From the NCBI GenBank assembly GCA_900169235.1, contig FWCC01000056.1, positions 1 to 33,206 of the forward strand: a stretch of DNA of 33,206 bases, read 5' to 3'. Under the pieces are notes generated by a model. That model made no database searches. It saw only the letters and a program-made list of their open reading frames with translations, and was not told the origin of the DNA. A program made the position numbers and the translations under genes. How positions within the stretch are numbered: position 1 is the first letter of the stretch; every line of letters starts with the position of its first letter. Shown piece by piece: positions 10,001 through 19,997 of this stretch. The stretch is from Zarea fungicola. Its lineage: Eukaryota > Ascomycota > Sordariomycetes > Hypocreales > Cordycipitaceae.

Positions 10001-11222
10001 ATATTTTGGCAGAGAAGAATTTCGCGAAACTTATAAAATATGCGTTATGCCTCAACCCCATAACTGATATCAAAGGCGAAAGATATCATTATCCACTGTT
10101 TGCTGCTTTGGTTACTGGCAATCAGGATGCCGTCAAGGCACTGTTACAGGCAGAGCCAGGCCACACAGATAATGAACTGTTTGCGCAGCTGCGTTACGGG
10201 GCAGATTTCGTAATTGACAAGGGCCAGACACCGCTATCGTGGGCGGCCACGAATGGATACGAAAAATTGGTGCGGATATTTCTTGAACAGGGCAATGATA
10301 TTGATGTAGAGGATATATACGGTGAGACGCCACTATTGGCGGCTGCTAGGGAAGGGNNNNNNNNNNNNNNNNNNNNNNNNNNNNNNNNNNNNNNNNNNNN
10401 NNNNNNNNNNNNNNNNNNNNNNNNNCAGATATCATGGCTAAGGATAGATACGGTGAGATGCCACTATTGGCGGCTACTAGGGAAGGGCATGAGACTATTG
10501 TGCGGCTACTAGTTGGAAAAGGTGCAGATATCATGGCTAAGGATAGACACGGCGATACGCCATTGAGCATGGCTTCTACAAGAGGGCATGAGGCTATTGT
10601 GCGGCTACTGGTTGAAAAAGGTGCAGATGTCATGGTCAAGGATCAAACCGGCAAAACACCACTACTAAGGGCTGCTGCGAGACGAAATGAGGCCATTGTG
10701 CAGCTTCTAATTGACAGAGGTGCAGATATCATGGCTAAGGATAGACACGGCGATACGCCATTGAGCATGGCTTCTACAGGAGGGCATGAGGCTATAGTGC
10801 GGCTTCTGGTTGGAAAAGGTGCAGATGTCATGGACAAGAATACAGATGGCTATACGGCATTGACAAGTGCTGCTGAGAGAGGACACGAGGCAGTTGTGCG
10901 GGTACTAATTGAAAAAGGTTCAGATATTGAAGCGAAGGTAGCCATTTCGGGCCAGACGCCACTGATGAAAGCTTCTGCGGCAGGGCATGAGGAGGTTGTG
11001 CGGCTACTAGTTGAAAACGCTGCATCTGTCATGGCCAAGGATGCGAATAATTGCACAGCACTAATGGCGGCCATTAAGATGGGGAAAACGAGGGTTGCAC
11101 AGCTCCTATTGAAGAGTGGAGCTGATATCAACGCAACAAACCTGGAGGGCGACACGGCAATGTCCTTGGCAATTAGGACAGGACAGAAAGAAATGATACA
11201 ATTACTAGAATCGCATCAGTAG
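7074..11222 (+). CDS. NLR-type STAND protein: PNP_UDP - NACHT - ankyrin repeats
   Basis: Exons are 7074-8385 and 8444-11222. The 58-nt intron (GTAAGT..CAG) restores frame at a GAT codon. Residues about 120-430 form a nucleoside-phosphorylase-like domain starting 'YTVGWICALPKE', with 'MVGIGGG', the ribose-site 'FEMEGSGMM' and the base-site 'CDYSDSHK'. A NACHT NTPase follows, with P-loop GGPGTGKS near residue 500 and Walker B 'IFVDALDE' near 605. Ankyrin repeats start near 10200 and run to the stop (TAG 11220-11222): about two before and eight after the 69-N gap. The gap breaks the apparent frame only because its length is an estimate. Fungal NLRs with this architecture are thought to sense non-self and trigger cell death; the PNP-like domain would be the effector. 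The start is uncertain: an ATG at 7296 is the alternative and would remove a 74-residue extension. Confidence 0.85.
10222..11216 (+). repeat. Ankyrin-coding tandem repeats, 99-nt period
   Basis: About ten 33-codon units with the ankyrin pattern D-x-x-G-x-T-P-L-x-x-A...G-H-x-x-[IV]-V-x-x-L-L-x-x-G-A-D-I. Two units 198 nt apart (around 10520-10634 and 10718-10832) differ at only four of about 115 positions. The units flanking the gap (10318-10356 and 10449-10487) differ at two of 39. Later units (10840-11216) are much more diverged. Such near-identity points to recent duplication or gene conversion. Confidence 0.85.
10357..10425. other. Assembly gap (69 N) inside the ankyrin repeats
   Basis: Codons are in phase 1 before the gap and phase 0 after it, so an in-frame gene needs a missing length of 1 modulo 3; 69 does not fit. 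If the missing part is repeat sequence, the units on either side predict 37 nt plus a multiple of 99 (37, 136, 235...). The gap most likely marks collapsed or unresolved repeats. Confidence 0.9.
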
Positions 11223-11945
11223 GCAGCTACCCGCAAAAGAAAAATTACAGAAAGCAAAGTTCAATGGGGAAGCAACCTATTATAAGAGTTGTAGTATGTA
11301 TATGGTCTATGGCGTTATAGATATTTTATGCATTTAAATTCATGGAAATATTATTTAAATATGACTATTTAATAATGCTGCTGTGAGAGAGGGCTCTTTG
11401 GTCCTCTCTAATTCTGACCAACTGGAAGTTGGGTCAGCTGAGTGTTCATTAGAAATGACGAGCGTATACTCTCAACAGAATTCAAATGAGTAGGTTCGCT
11501 AGGATATACCGTTCTCGCTATCATGATCTGCAGCAAACAGTTCAAGGTTAAGTTCAATCTTGTCATTTTACCTATATTTATTTGTGGCCTCCTGGCAGCC
11601 ACATGTGTGATTGGGGTCCGGCTGCACTCTCTGGTACAGTTTATATATCTCTATAACAGCTTGCCCAAATGGACACTTATGAGCGGCGTGCAATACTATG
11701 ACGATTAGTAAACATACTAGTCATTATTCCTCTCAAAATATCTCAGTTTCCGTCGAGAAAAAGAAGCGCTGCTGACTTGGCCCGTATCCCCGAAATGGCG
11801 GCGGGGCTCATGATAACCGACTTACTTTTATCCGCCACTGTCAAAGCCAAGATAGGCGCATCAAGACTAAACCCTTCAACAGAACATAATCCCATCTACA
11901 TTCCATCATTCATACATAACTCAAAGCTCATATACGTCACTCGCA
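11223..11945. other. AT-rich spacer between NLR and nicotinamidase genes
   Basis: No gene seen. It carries AT-rich sequence near 11290-11375 (several ATTTAAAT-like words), likely the 3' end region of the NLR transcript, and then the promoter and leader of the nicotinamidase gene. Confidence 0.5.
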
Positions 11946-12691
11946 ATGTCGGAACCATTCAAACCAGCGCTCATAATCGTCGACCTACAGGAAGATTTCT
12001 GCCCCCCTGTAAGTCCAACCCCTCACCCGTCATGTAATTATATTCACTCACTCACTCACTCTCTGCAAATCAGAATGGCTCCCTCGCCGTGCAAGGCGGC
12101 CGCGCCCTCGCCCCTGTAATAAACACCCTCCTCTCCTACCCCTTCACCCTCAAAGTCGCCACCCGCGACTGGCACCCGCCCAACCACGCCTCCTTTGCCG
12201 TGAACCACCCCGGCGCATCGCCATTCACGTCCACGCACACAATCACCCACCCGTCGGACGCGGGCCGGACCTACACCACAACCCTATGGCCGGTGCACTG
12301 CCTCGCCGACTCCCTGGGGGCGGCGCTCATCCCGGAGCTGCACACCTCCCTCGTCGACGCCGTCGTGGATAAGGGCCAGCGGGTCGATCGGGAAATGTAC
12401 TCTGCGTTTTACGACCCCTTTGGCGAGTCCGACAGCGGATTGGCGGCGATGCTCAAGGATAAAGGCGTGACGCATGTCTTCGTCACGGGCGTGGCGTTTG
12501 ACTACTGCGTGCGCGCGACGGCCGTGCATGCCGCCGCGGAGGGCTTCGCGACCGTCGTCGTGGGCGATGCGACGAGGGCCGTCAAGGCGGATGATTGGGA
12601 CGCCGTGGTCGAGGACCTTAAGCGACAGGGCGTGCGTGTCGTTGCTTCCGACTCGGCAGAGGTGCAACGGGTCAAATCTATAAGAATTTAA
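11946..12691 (+). CDS. PNC1: Nicotinamidase (nicotinamide deamidase)
   Basis: Exons are 11946-12008 and 12074-12691. The 65-nt intron (GTAAGT..CAG, phase 0) contains a TCAC repeat. The product has 226 residues, close to yeast Pnc1 (216). It converts nicotinamide to nicotinate and ammonia in the NAD+ salvage pathway and keeps nicotinamide, an inhibitor of sirtuins, low. The isochorismatase-fold triad is visible: D13 in 'IIVDLQEDF', K121 in 'VVDKGQ' and the nucleophile C166 in 'VTGVAFDYC'. Metal ligands are D53 and H55 ('RDWHPPNH') and H96 ('LWPVHC'). The start follows CGCA and gives the conserved N-terminus. It is convergent with HMG-CoA reductase, with 274 nt between the stop codons. The gene is intact and GC-rich compared with the accessory region to its left. 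Confidence 0.93.
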
Positions 12692-12700
12692 TCCAACACA

Positions 12701-12732
12701 CACACACCTATATATACATACATATATATATT
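12701..12732. repeat. CA and TA microsatellite in 3' intergenic space
   Basis: Just after the nicotinamidase stop there is an (AC)n run followed by alternating TA/CA sequence. It lies in the short tail-to-tail space shared with the HMG-CoA reductase gene. No terminator or polyadenylation signal can be placed with confidence. Confidence 0.6.
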
Positions 12733-12965
12733 AAAAGTCGACTTGGAAAGAGGGCACGGCAATTTAGGATACATAAAATTTAATTCTTGTTTTAAAAATT
12801 GTATGAATAACACCTTCTTTTATATCGCTCTATAACAAACCGAAACGAGGGAATAGCCCTGTATATACATGCACCACGGCATATCCATGTTTATTGGTAA
12901 TGATTGTGTCCATCTCCCCCAATAGTAAGAAAATTCACCAATCCACTTCTACCATCTTTTTCCGT

Positions 12966-15900
12966 CTACCGCTTGGATCGTTGCTGAGCGGCCGCGCTCT
13001 TGGCATTGGCCACCTTTTCCAGTCCATTCGTCATCGCCAACGAAACCGGCGTGGCCGGCGGCGCAGGCGTCGTCGTCCGTGACGGCGCCGCACTGCGGTT
13101 GTGCTGCATGTGTGCGCGGACCAAGTGGCCCGCCGCCAGCGCACTGCACAGCGACAGCTCACCGGCGAGGACAGACGCGGCAATGATGCGGGCCAGGCGG
13201 CGCGCATTGTCGCCGGGGTTGGTCGGGTGCGAGCCGCGCACGCCCAGCAGGTCCAGCATGGCGCTCTGCGGCTCCAGGATGGTGCCACCACCCAGCGTGC
13301 CCACCTCCAGCGACGGCATAGACACGGATATTTGCAGCGAGCCGCGGAGGTTCTTCATAATGGTGATGCAGTTGGCACTCTCGACAACCTGCGCAGGATC
13401 CTGGCCAGTGGCAAGGTACATGGCCGCAACAATGTTGGCGGCGTGCGCATTGAATCCACCCATGGCACCGGCCATGGCGGAACCAATCAGGTTCTTGCTG
13501 ACGTTGAGCTCAACCAGCGTGTCGACATCGCACTTGAGCACGCTCTTGACCACATCCGCCGGGATAATGGCCTCGGCAACAACACCCTTGCCACGTCCCT
13601 CGATCCAGTTAATGGCAGCAGGTTTCTTGTCGCTGCAGTAGTTGCCAGAAACAGAGATGATGGACATGTCCTCGAAGCCGCCTTCGGTAGCCATGACGTT
13701 CAGGGCATGCTCAACACCCTTGGAAATCATGTTCATGCCCATGGCGTCACCAGTGGTCGTGCGGAAGCGGATATACAGGTTGGTGCCAGCGAGTGCCGTC
13801 TTCATCGTCTGTAGTCGGGCGAAGCGGCTGGTCGAGTTGAAAGCCTTCTTCATCATGCTCTGGCCGTCTTCCGAGTCGAGCCACAGCTTGGCGGCACCAG
13901 CACGCTCCAGTGTCTCAAAGCTCACACAGGGACCACGGGTCATGCCATCGCCCGTCAGGACAGTAATGGCACCGCCGCCAGAGTTGATGGCCTTGCAGCC
14001 TCTGCTGGCACTGGCAACCAAGACACCCTCGGTGGTGGCCATGGGGATAAAGTAGCTCTGTCCGTCAATAACCAGGGGACCGGCGACACCGACGGGGATG
14101 GGCATGTAACCAATGACGTTTTCGCAGCAGGCGCCAAACACGCGCTCCCAGTCGTAGTTTTTGAATGGCAGCTTGGAGTGGTCCAGGCTGTGGGTAATGT
14201 GAGAGGTGGCCTTGGTGTGGGCAATAATGGTACGGCGAATCTTGACAGCGCGAGTAAAATCTTGGAGAGTCTTCTCGAGGGCATATCCGGGAATCTTGCC
14301 ACGCATGGACATGGAGACAACTTCCTCGTCAGTCATTTCGGGGACACGCTTCTCAAGCAGCAACTGGTCGAGCTCAGCATTGCTGCGGACGGCGGCAGGA
14401 GCAGGCTTCGATTTGGTCATGGCGAGACCCTCGCCTTCGTCGTCGGTAAGAGCTGGGGTGGCGGGCTCGGTGTGCAGGGGAGTGGGGGCGACATATTGAC
14501 CAAGAGGAATGGAGTTGGGCTCGGTATCGTTGAATCGTTGAGCGCGGGCAAGCTCCTTGCGGTCAATGTGGTGGTCAGAGGTCTCGGACATGGCAGGATC
14601 GTTGATGCCCCAGCGGGCAATGTTGAACAGATAGCCGTTGAGACCAACGCTCAGGGCGAGGGCGACAATAATCCATTTGGACAGGATAGGGTCCTCGAGG
14701 CTCTTGAGCAGGCTGCCGACAACACGGCCACCCATCCCGTAGCTGTCAAAGTGGCTGGCCTCGGATCCGTGCACGGCGGCATCGACGAGAGAAGCAGGAA
14801 GGGCGTAGTGGATAGAAGGGTATTCGAGCTCATACTTGATGGGGGTCAAGACAGAGACGAGCACGGCATGGCCACGGGCCTTGGCAGCAGCCAGGACAAC
14901 ATCCAGGCCGTTGGCGGCAACCTTGAAAGGATCCACGGGCGGAGTAGAAACGACACCACCAAGACCACCGGCCCAGGAGCGCAGAGTAGCAAAGGAGCTG
15001 CCGCTGCGGAAGGGAATGGTGCAAATGTTGACGACGTTGATCAAGACAAAGCCAGAAATCATGAGAACCTTGAAGGTCGGGACGCTGCTGCTCTTCATGC
15101 CACGACCAAAGAGAGCCTTGTCCTTGGAAGCCTTGGCATCGCCGTTGGGCCAGTCATTGCTAGAGGCGACGTTCTCGGCGACACGGCGGCTCACACCATC
15201 GGCCTCGAGAGCCTGGCGCATCTCAAAGTGGCGCTTAATGCGGTTAATCTCGAGCTTGATGCTGAGAATAGCAGTGTAAAAGGTAAAGAGCAGAATGCAG
15301 TCAAAGAAGAGAATCCAGGCGGCGAGGAAGCAGAACTGCTGCAGGCCACCCTGGACACCAGAAGCAGCTCCAAGAACGAGGATGGTGATTTCAATGGCGT
15401 AGTCGCGGATAATCTCGTAGCCCTTGTCCTTGATGGCGGCAAAGATGGCGGTCTGAATGGCATCTTGAGGAGGCGAGTTCTTGCCCTTGGTCTTGGTGTC
15501 TTTGGCCTGGTTGCGACGAGCCTCGATGGCATGGTTCAGCACGGCGCGTGTGAGGACAATGTTCTTCTCAAAGCCAATCGTGACGACGAGGAAGGGCAGA
15601 CCCTCGGAAAGAAGGACCACGCTAATGGGAACACCGAGCTTGGTGGTGACGGCCAGACCAAAGACAAAGGCAAAAGCAGAGGCAAAGAGAGTGCTCAGGC
15701 CGAGCCAGAGGTTGGAGCCCATGCGGCGCATAGAGAGGAAGAGGGAGACAAAGGTCAGATGCATGGACAAGTACCCAAGGACCATGATGACAATATCAAG
15801 GGTCTCGGCATTCTTGAGCAGATCCAAAAACTCGGTCCAGGAGTTGCGCGCCCACTCGACAAAGGTGTTGCGGGTGTGAACTCGGGCGGCCTTCATGATC

Positions 15901-16631
15901 CACATCTTCTCCTCGCGTCCATGGCGGGTGAGGACAGACTCGGTGCCCTCGGCGGGAATCTCCTGGGCGACGGTGAGGAACTCGCGGGCCTGGCTGTAGG
16001 GGAGCGAGTAGGCGAGGATGCTGTCCTGGGTGTAGGTGGTAAAGGAGTTTTGGGTGGCCGGGAGGGTGGTGATGGAGAGGTTCTGCGGGGCCGGGACGGC
16101 CTTGGCGAGGGGTGCGACGCCGACAGACTCGGCGGAGAGAGTATCGGGAAAGACAAAGGTCAAGAGGGCGAGGTGGTCAGACTGGGTAGTGCTCTGGGCA
16201 CCAGCCTCGACGCTCTGCCACTTCCATGCCGTCTCGGGGCCGGCAAAGAGCTGGCGGCTGCCCTCGGTCAGGGAGGACCAGTCGGCTTTGCTAACGGTGG
16301 CGGTCCGCTCGAACAAGCGCTCTTGAATCAGGCCAACATAGGAGGAGCTGGCGAGGACGGCGATGAGGACAATGGTGTGGATGGGGTGGGAGCCTGCCAG
16401 TCGGCTTAGGCAGTGTAGAAAGGGCGTAATGGTCTTGGTTGCCCAGGTCGGGGGGGTGGATTTGGCAGGGCCGGCGGTCTCGCCGCGGAACCGCATGGGA
16501 AGAAAGTTCATCTCGACGGTATCTGAAAAGGTGACTCGGCGGTTCGGTTTACGACATTTGCGAGGGCGCGGGGGTCGGAGATGGGTCCTAGGCGGGGTGT
16601 AAGTAATTGCTGGCGAACGGGGCAGCTCCAT
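12966..16631 (-). CDS. HMG1: HMG-CoA reductase (NADPH), class I
   Basis: One uninterrupted frame of 1221 residues, the usual size for filamentous fungi. It reduces HMG-CoA to mevalonate, the committed step to ergosterol and other isoprenoids, in the ER membrane. A first membrane helix lies near residues 84-103. A sterol-sensing-domain-like set of helices lies near 275-450 ('[15 protein letters not shown]'). A linker follows, and the catalytic domain runs from about 760 to the end. Active-site residues by comparison with the human enzyme: E868 ('TTEGVLVAS'), K1002 ('[10 protein letters not shown]'), D1078 ('GQDPAQ') and H1174 ('VRAHMQHN'). The Ser of 'HNRSA' (1180) matches the AMPK site of the animal enzyme. 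The start gives a basic N-terminus, but see the upstream ATG at 16653. M41 ('MNFLPMRF') is an alternative start. Confidence 0.95.
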   Translation of the reverse strand: MELPRSPAITYTPPRTHLRPPRPRKCRKPNRRVTFSDTVEMNFLPMRFRGETAGPAKSTPPTWATKTITPFLHCLSRLAGSHPIHTIVLIAVLASSSYVGLIQERLFERTATVSKADWSSLTEGSRQLFAGPETAWKWQSVEAGAQSTTQSDHLALLTFVFPDTLSAESVGVAPLAKAVPAPQNLSITTLPATQNSFTTYTQDSILAYSLPYSQAREFLTVAQEIPAEGTESVLTRHGREEKMWIMKAARVHTRNTFVEWARNSWTEFLDLLKNAETLDIVIMVLGYLSMHLTFVSLFLSMRRMGSNLWLGLSTLFASAFAFVFGLAVTTKLGVPISVVLLSEGLPFLVVTIGFEKNIVLTRAVLNHAIEARRNQAKDTKTKGKNSPPQDAIQTAIFAAIKDKGYEIIRDYAIEITILVLGAASGVQGGLQQFCFLAAWILFFDCILLFTFYTAILSIKLEINRIKRHFEMRQALEADGVSRRVAENVASSNDWPNGDAKASKDKALFGRGMKSSSVPTFKVLMISGFVLINVVNICTIPFRSGSSFATLRSWAGGLGGVVSTPPVDPFKVAANGLDVVLAAAKARGHAVLVSVLTPIKYELEYPSIHYALPASLVDAAVHGSEASHFDSYGMGGRVVGSLLKSLEDPILSKWIIVALALSVGLNGYLFNIARWGINDPAMSETSDHHIDRKELARAQRFNDTEPNSIPLGQYVAPTPLHTEPATPALTDDEGEGLAMTKSKPAPAAVRSNAELDQLLLEKRVPEMTDEEVVSMSMRGKIPGYALEKTLQDFTRAVKIRRTIIAHTKATSHITHSLDHSKLPFKNYDWERVFGACCENVIGYMPIPVGVAGPLVIDGQSYFIPMATTEGVLVASASRGCKAINSGGGAITVLTGDGMTRGPCVSFETLERAGAAKLWLDSEDGQSMMKKAFNSTSRFARLQTMKTALAGTNLYIRFRTTTGDAMGMNMISKGVEHALNVMATEGGFEDMSIISVSGNYCSDKKPAAINWIEGRGKGVVAEAIIPADVVKSVLKCDVDTLVELNVSKNLIGSAMAGAMGGFNAHAANIVAAMYLATGQDPAQVVESANCITIMKNLRGSLQISVSMPSLEVGTLGGGTILEPQSAMLDLLGVRGSHPTNPGDNARRLARIIAASVLAGELSLCSALAAGHLVRAHMQHNRSAAPSRTTTPAPPATPVSLAMTNGLEKVANAKSAAAQQRSKR

Positions 16632-16653
16632 GAGAGTGGCAGGACCTGTCCAT
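16588..16653 (-). promoter_or_regulatory. Candidate uORF overlapping the HMG-CoA reductase start
   Basis: An ATG at 16653 lies 22 nt before the HMGR ATG, in another frame. It opens 21 codons that run through the start of HMGR and stop at 16588-16590. If present in the mRNA it would lower translation of HMGR. Splicing at the CAG at 16647 would remove it; splicing at the CAG at 16665 would keep it. Confidence 0.35.
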
Positions 16654-16662
16654 GGGGACGGT

Positions 16663-16804
16663 CTGGGAATAGCAGCAAAAGAGTAGCAAAAGAACGGGAA
16701 AAGAAGAAGAAAGAAGAAAGAAGAAAGAAGAAAGAAGAAAGAAGAAAAAAGAAAAAAGAAAAAAGAAGGGATCGTGGGCGGTCTGGGTTCGGTATTAAGC
16801 TTAC
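16663..16804 (-). other. Candidate 5'-leader intron of HMG-CoA reductase
   Basis: On the minus strand a CAG|GTAAGC donor at 16804 is followed by a long pyrimidine tract and a TTCCCAG acceptor at 16663-16665, or alternatively GGACAG ending at 16647. Long leader introns with C/T tracts are common in highly expressed fungal genes. No coding frame tests it, so this is inference. Confidence 0.35.
16682..16770. repeat. Polypurine/polypyrimidine tract (GAAGAAA repeats)
   Basis: The plus strand shows almost pure A/G in AAGAAAG-type repeats over about 85 nt, and the minus strand, which is the HMGR leader strand, shows C/T. It may be a promoter CT box or the pyrimidine tract of a leader intron. Confidence 0.8.
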
Positions 16805-18427
16805 CTGAGATGGCGTGGCTAGTGACGTCCAGCTTTGTGGTGGTGAGCAGGATCGTGTGGCGTCAGCGCAATAGCTCAGCGGCAGCGGCAGGCAGGGTAT
16901 GATTGATCGTTTGATGCTGGGACGGCTGCGAGTGATGACAAACTTCAACGCCGGTTATGTCGATGTGGATGTCGGGCTAAGTTTCTTCTTTGTTGAGTGT
17001 AACAGGTTTGCAGGAACAATAGCAGCGGATGCAGTAGGATGCACCAAGCGTCAATTGGATGGGCGTGTAGCAACACAATTGGAGGGCAAGTCGGTGGCGG
17101 ATCGGAGCAAACACCACTGTACAGACAAGAGTCAATCGTCGAGCACGCTGCAATCGTTATCAATCTGTCGACCGCAAGCTGCTGTCGGTGGTAAAAAGAA
17201 GGACAAGAGCCGGTCTGATTCCCCTCAGGGTTTGGAGATGAAGGCGGTATGGGAAGGAAAGAAAAAAAGGAAAGCCCCAGTAAATAGTAACTTGGTCATA
17301 GATAGACTGGCTATGATGGAGAAGGGACCCGAGACGAGCCAGTGATAAGGACGATCCCCTGGCGAGATTCGAATTGCGGGTCCGAGAGTTGGGTAGCGCG
17401 TGAATAGTAAAAGAAAAAGATGGAACCAAAAAAGAAGATAAAAAATTTGAACGATGCCGAATTGTCGATGCGAATGCGCTCGCTAATACGCTTTGGTTCA
17501 GTCCTTGGTTTGTTAGTGTGTCGGCTCCAGTAGCAGGTGCTGTGCCACAGAAAAGTACCCCCTTAGCAATAGAGTGCCTGTTGTTACTGCCGTATTACTG
17601 TCATCATTACTGTCTGCTGCTACGCCGGTACCTAGGCCCCGTCGGCGAATACGCAGGCCTGATAGCCGGTGTTCGTCCGCGACAAGCCTCATGCACAATT
17701 CTCGCCCGGCCTGTGCTAGCACCATCTCTATACGCAGCCAATTGGCGACTCTACCGTTGAGACAGGGCCCCACTGATGCAGGGAAAGCAAGAAAATAGCA
17801 GGGAAAAGGCAGTGAAAAATTGGTGAAAAAATAAAATGGCTGGCTAGGGGGCGGCCCCCAGCCTTGTTGCGGTGAGGCCACAGGCGATTGGGTACCTGAG
17901 CTGCTACCCGGGGCTGCCAACTGGCACTGCTCCAGCGGCATTAAGTACACGCTAGCCAAAGTACTACTAACCAAAGTACTAACAAAAAATATAGGGGTTC
18001 GTTATACGCCGTACATTTTGCGAATACGCATACGCATGCCCCATTGCCGAACGGATCATTCCGTGTCCAGCAGCAGCATCATACAAACGCAATCTTGGGC
18101 GATCCCAATTCGCACTGCCACGTTTAAAACTTGATTCCATCATCAATGATTGCAATTTTATTAACTTCAATTCACGAAATCAGCTGCGTTAAATAATAAT
18201 ACTGCGCGTAAATCTTGCCGCCTCGTCACGCTGGGTATGATCGCCACGCAATAACTGCACTTTTCCCCAACAAAAATGTGGTAGTAGATGCCACAAGCTC
18301 AATGCTGAAACAGCCCTCCGCGCATTCGAAAAAAAGGAAAGAAAAACAAAATGCGCCAAAATCATAAGTATGCTTCGGAAAAAATCATAAGATCAGCGGC
18401 AAGCGACATCATATCATCGTACCCTTG
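16805..18427. other. Intergenic region between oxygenase and HMG-CoA reductase genes
   Basis: About 1.6 kb with no credible gene. The right end is the 3' side of the oxygenase gene and the left end the promoter of HMGR. I looked for the fungal sterol regulatory element near the HMGR leader and found no clear match. Frames of 60-150 codons here have random-looking composition. Confidence 0.45.
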
Positions 18428-19997
18428 CTATGCAGCTGGTAGTTCGACACTCGACACTGCCGGGTAGCCACCTCGTTGCATCCCGCCGCTCTCTGCCTCC
18501 GCACCGGCTGCAACCACCCCCGGCGGCGGGCCATTGGGCCGACTACTATCACCACTACCTCCGCCGCCACTCGTTGCTGACGGCGTCGTCGTCGTCGTCG
18601 TCTGCCGCAGCTGGGGCTGTGCCAGCATCCTGCACCTGTCTTCCTGCTGCAGCTTCTTGGTCGTGATGCGATCGGGGTAGTTGCGCAGGAACATGTTGGT
18701 AAAGTGTGTCCCGTAGTGGATGCCATCCTCCGCCGCACTCTGCTTACTCCGGCCCTCGTACCCCGGCAGCGGCTTCAGCACCGACGAAAAGTTGGGCTCG
18801 TGAAAATACGCGAATGCGAAGCGCTCGCGTGTGTTGAGGCCGACCTTGTGTGGCGTCGACTTGAGATGGCTATTTGTCATGTACTGCATCATGTCGCCTA
18901 CAGTGGAAAGTCAGCTTGCCGTGCAGCATGCAAATCTTATTCGTTGCTTACCCGGAAATACGGTAAAGACACCGGGAACTGGCGGCACATAGACCCAGCC
19001 GGAATCATTCTCGCGGAGACCGGCCGCGCTCTTTTCCCAGTTGGCAAAGTGTTCGCCTTGGTGTGGCGGTCGGACAAAGAGACCTGCTTACGCATTTAGA
19101 ACCAAAAAACGCCGAGACTTTATTTGACAGTTATCCGCGTACCACCGACATCATCTTGGGCAGCCATGACCAACAGCCCGTAATCTGTATGGGACCCGAT
19201 CCCACGGCCCTTTTTGCCCTTGCCGTTTGTTCGGTCTCGATGGGGGAATCTGGAAATTTACACATTAGCCAAACAAACAGACAACAGACAACACCCCCCC
19301 TTATGGTACTCTTGTCTTATCGCCCGACATACCGTAAAACTCGCATATGGTGCCACCCGTCCTCGGTATACCGCTTCAGTGAGCCCTCCGGCACATTGAG
19401 CCCCAGCTCAACCAGCGAGAGCAGCTCGTCGCCGCTCCTCGACAAGTCGTCCATGTACGCCGTCATGTGCGTCTTCATCTCCGCGCTCGGCCACGGACAC
19501 GGCCCATGACACGGCCACTTGCTCACCACCCGCCGATCGTCAGCCGGCAGGTCCTTGGTCACGGTGAAAATCTCCGAGTAGTCCGCCACCCCGTCCGTAA
19601 TCTCCTCCCCCGAGGCAATGTACCCAGAGTAGCTGTGCGCGTCCACGCACGCCCGCTTATCGGCGGCGGCGCTGCGCTGGAAGAAGTGCCGGCTCGCCGC
19701 GTTGGCGTTGTGGTAGATGCGCTGCTGCTCGGGCGACATGGCCACCTGGAAGATGCCGTCGCGCCGCCACGCCGCAATCATGGCCCGCGCCATGGACCGG
19801 TCAAAGACGGAGCCGGTAATCTTGGCCGGCAGGCAAAATGTGTCTAGACGGCCCACGCGAGCGGTGAAGCCAGGCGGCATGGTGCCGGCGGCCGTAGTGG
19901 GAGTAGGTGTAGATGTAGTGGCCATCATGACCCTCGTGGCGGCCGCCTTGCCACCACCAGACAGCAACGTCTGGGTGCGTCCTACCAGAGATGGCAT
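18428..19997 (-). CDS. Ethylene-forming-enzyme-like 2-oxoglutarate/Fe(II) oxygenase
   Basis: Four exons on the minus strand: 19333-19997, 19143-19249, 18952-19083 and 18428-18897. All three introns are GT..AG and in phase, giving 457 residues. It has the jelly-roll 2OG-oxygenase fold of the isopenicillin N synthase group. Iron ligands are H242 and D244 ('GSHTDYG') and H318 ('STPHKV'); R327 ('NTRERF') would bind 2-oxoglutarate. The similarity is specifically to Pseudomonas and Penicillium ethylene-forming enzyme: 'YSGYIASGEE', 'DGWHHMRVLR', 'AAQDDVGGL', 'FAYFHEPNF' and 'THFTNMFLRNYPDRITT' are near-matches. Counterparts of the arginine-site residues are present (E132, T134, R373, Y375). It differs in a 40-60-residue N-terminal extension and a 60-residue low-complexity C-terminal tail. 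EFE makes ethylene from 2-oxoglutarate, and hydroxylates arginine. Whether this one does is open: many fungal homologues are untested. Confidence 0.88.
18583..18603. repeat. GTC trinucleotide repeat in the oxygenase tail
   Basis: CGTCGTCGT-type microsatellite on the plus strand. On the coding (minus) strand it is ACG codons and encodes the run of Thr in the low-complexity tail of the ethylene-forming-enzyme-like protein. Such repeats vary in length between strains. Confidence 0.8.

Noticed and set aside
8356..10512. Independent NACHT gene starting at 8356 and ending at 10512
   Set aside because: The start lies in the first exon, upstream of the intron, and the end is an artefact of the estimated gap length; the gene continues to 11222.
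10434..11222. Separate ankyrin-only gene
   Set aside because: It is the in-frame continuation of the NLR once the gap length is corrected; an ATG occurs there only because the repeats encode Met.
11523..11708. 61-codon frame with a hydrophobic stretch
   Set aside because: Short, in an AT-rich spacer, and the hydrophobic composition follows from T-rich sequence.
14178..16409. 743-codon open frame on the plus strand
   Set aside because: It lies exactly opposite the HMG-CoA reductase gene, has Gly/Glu/Arg-rich shadow composition and no domain; codon bias of the real gene explains it.
17350..17400. tRNA T-arm-like ATTCGAAT on the minus strand
   Set aside because: The flanking bases do not form a T-stem and no box A or acceptor stem is present.
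17513..17974. 153-codon minus-strand frame
   Set aside because: No recognisable motif or protein-like composition; it lies in the HMGR-to-oxygenase spacer and is probably chance.
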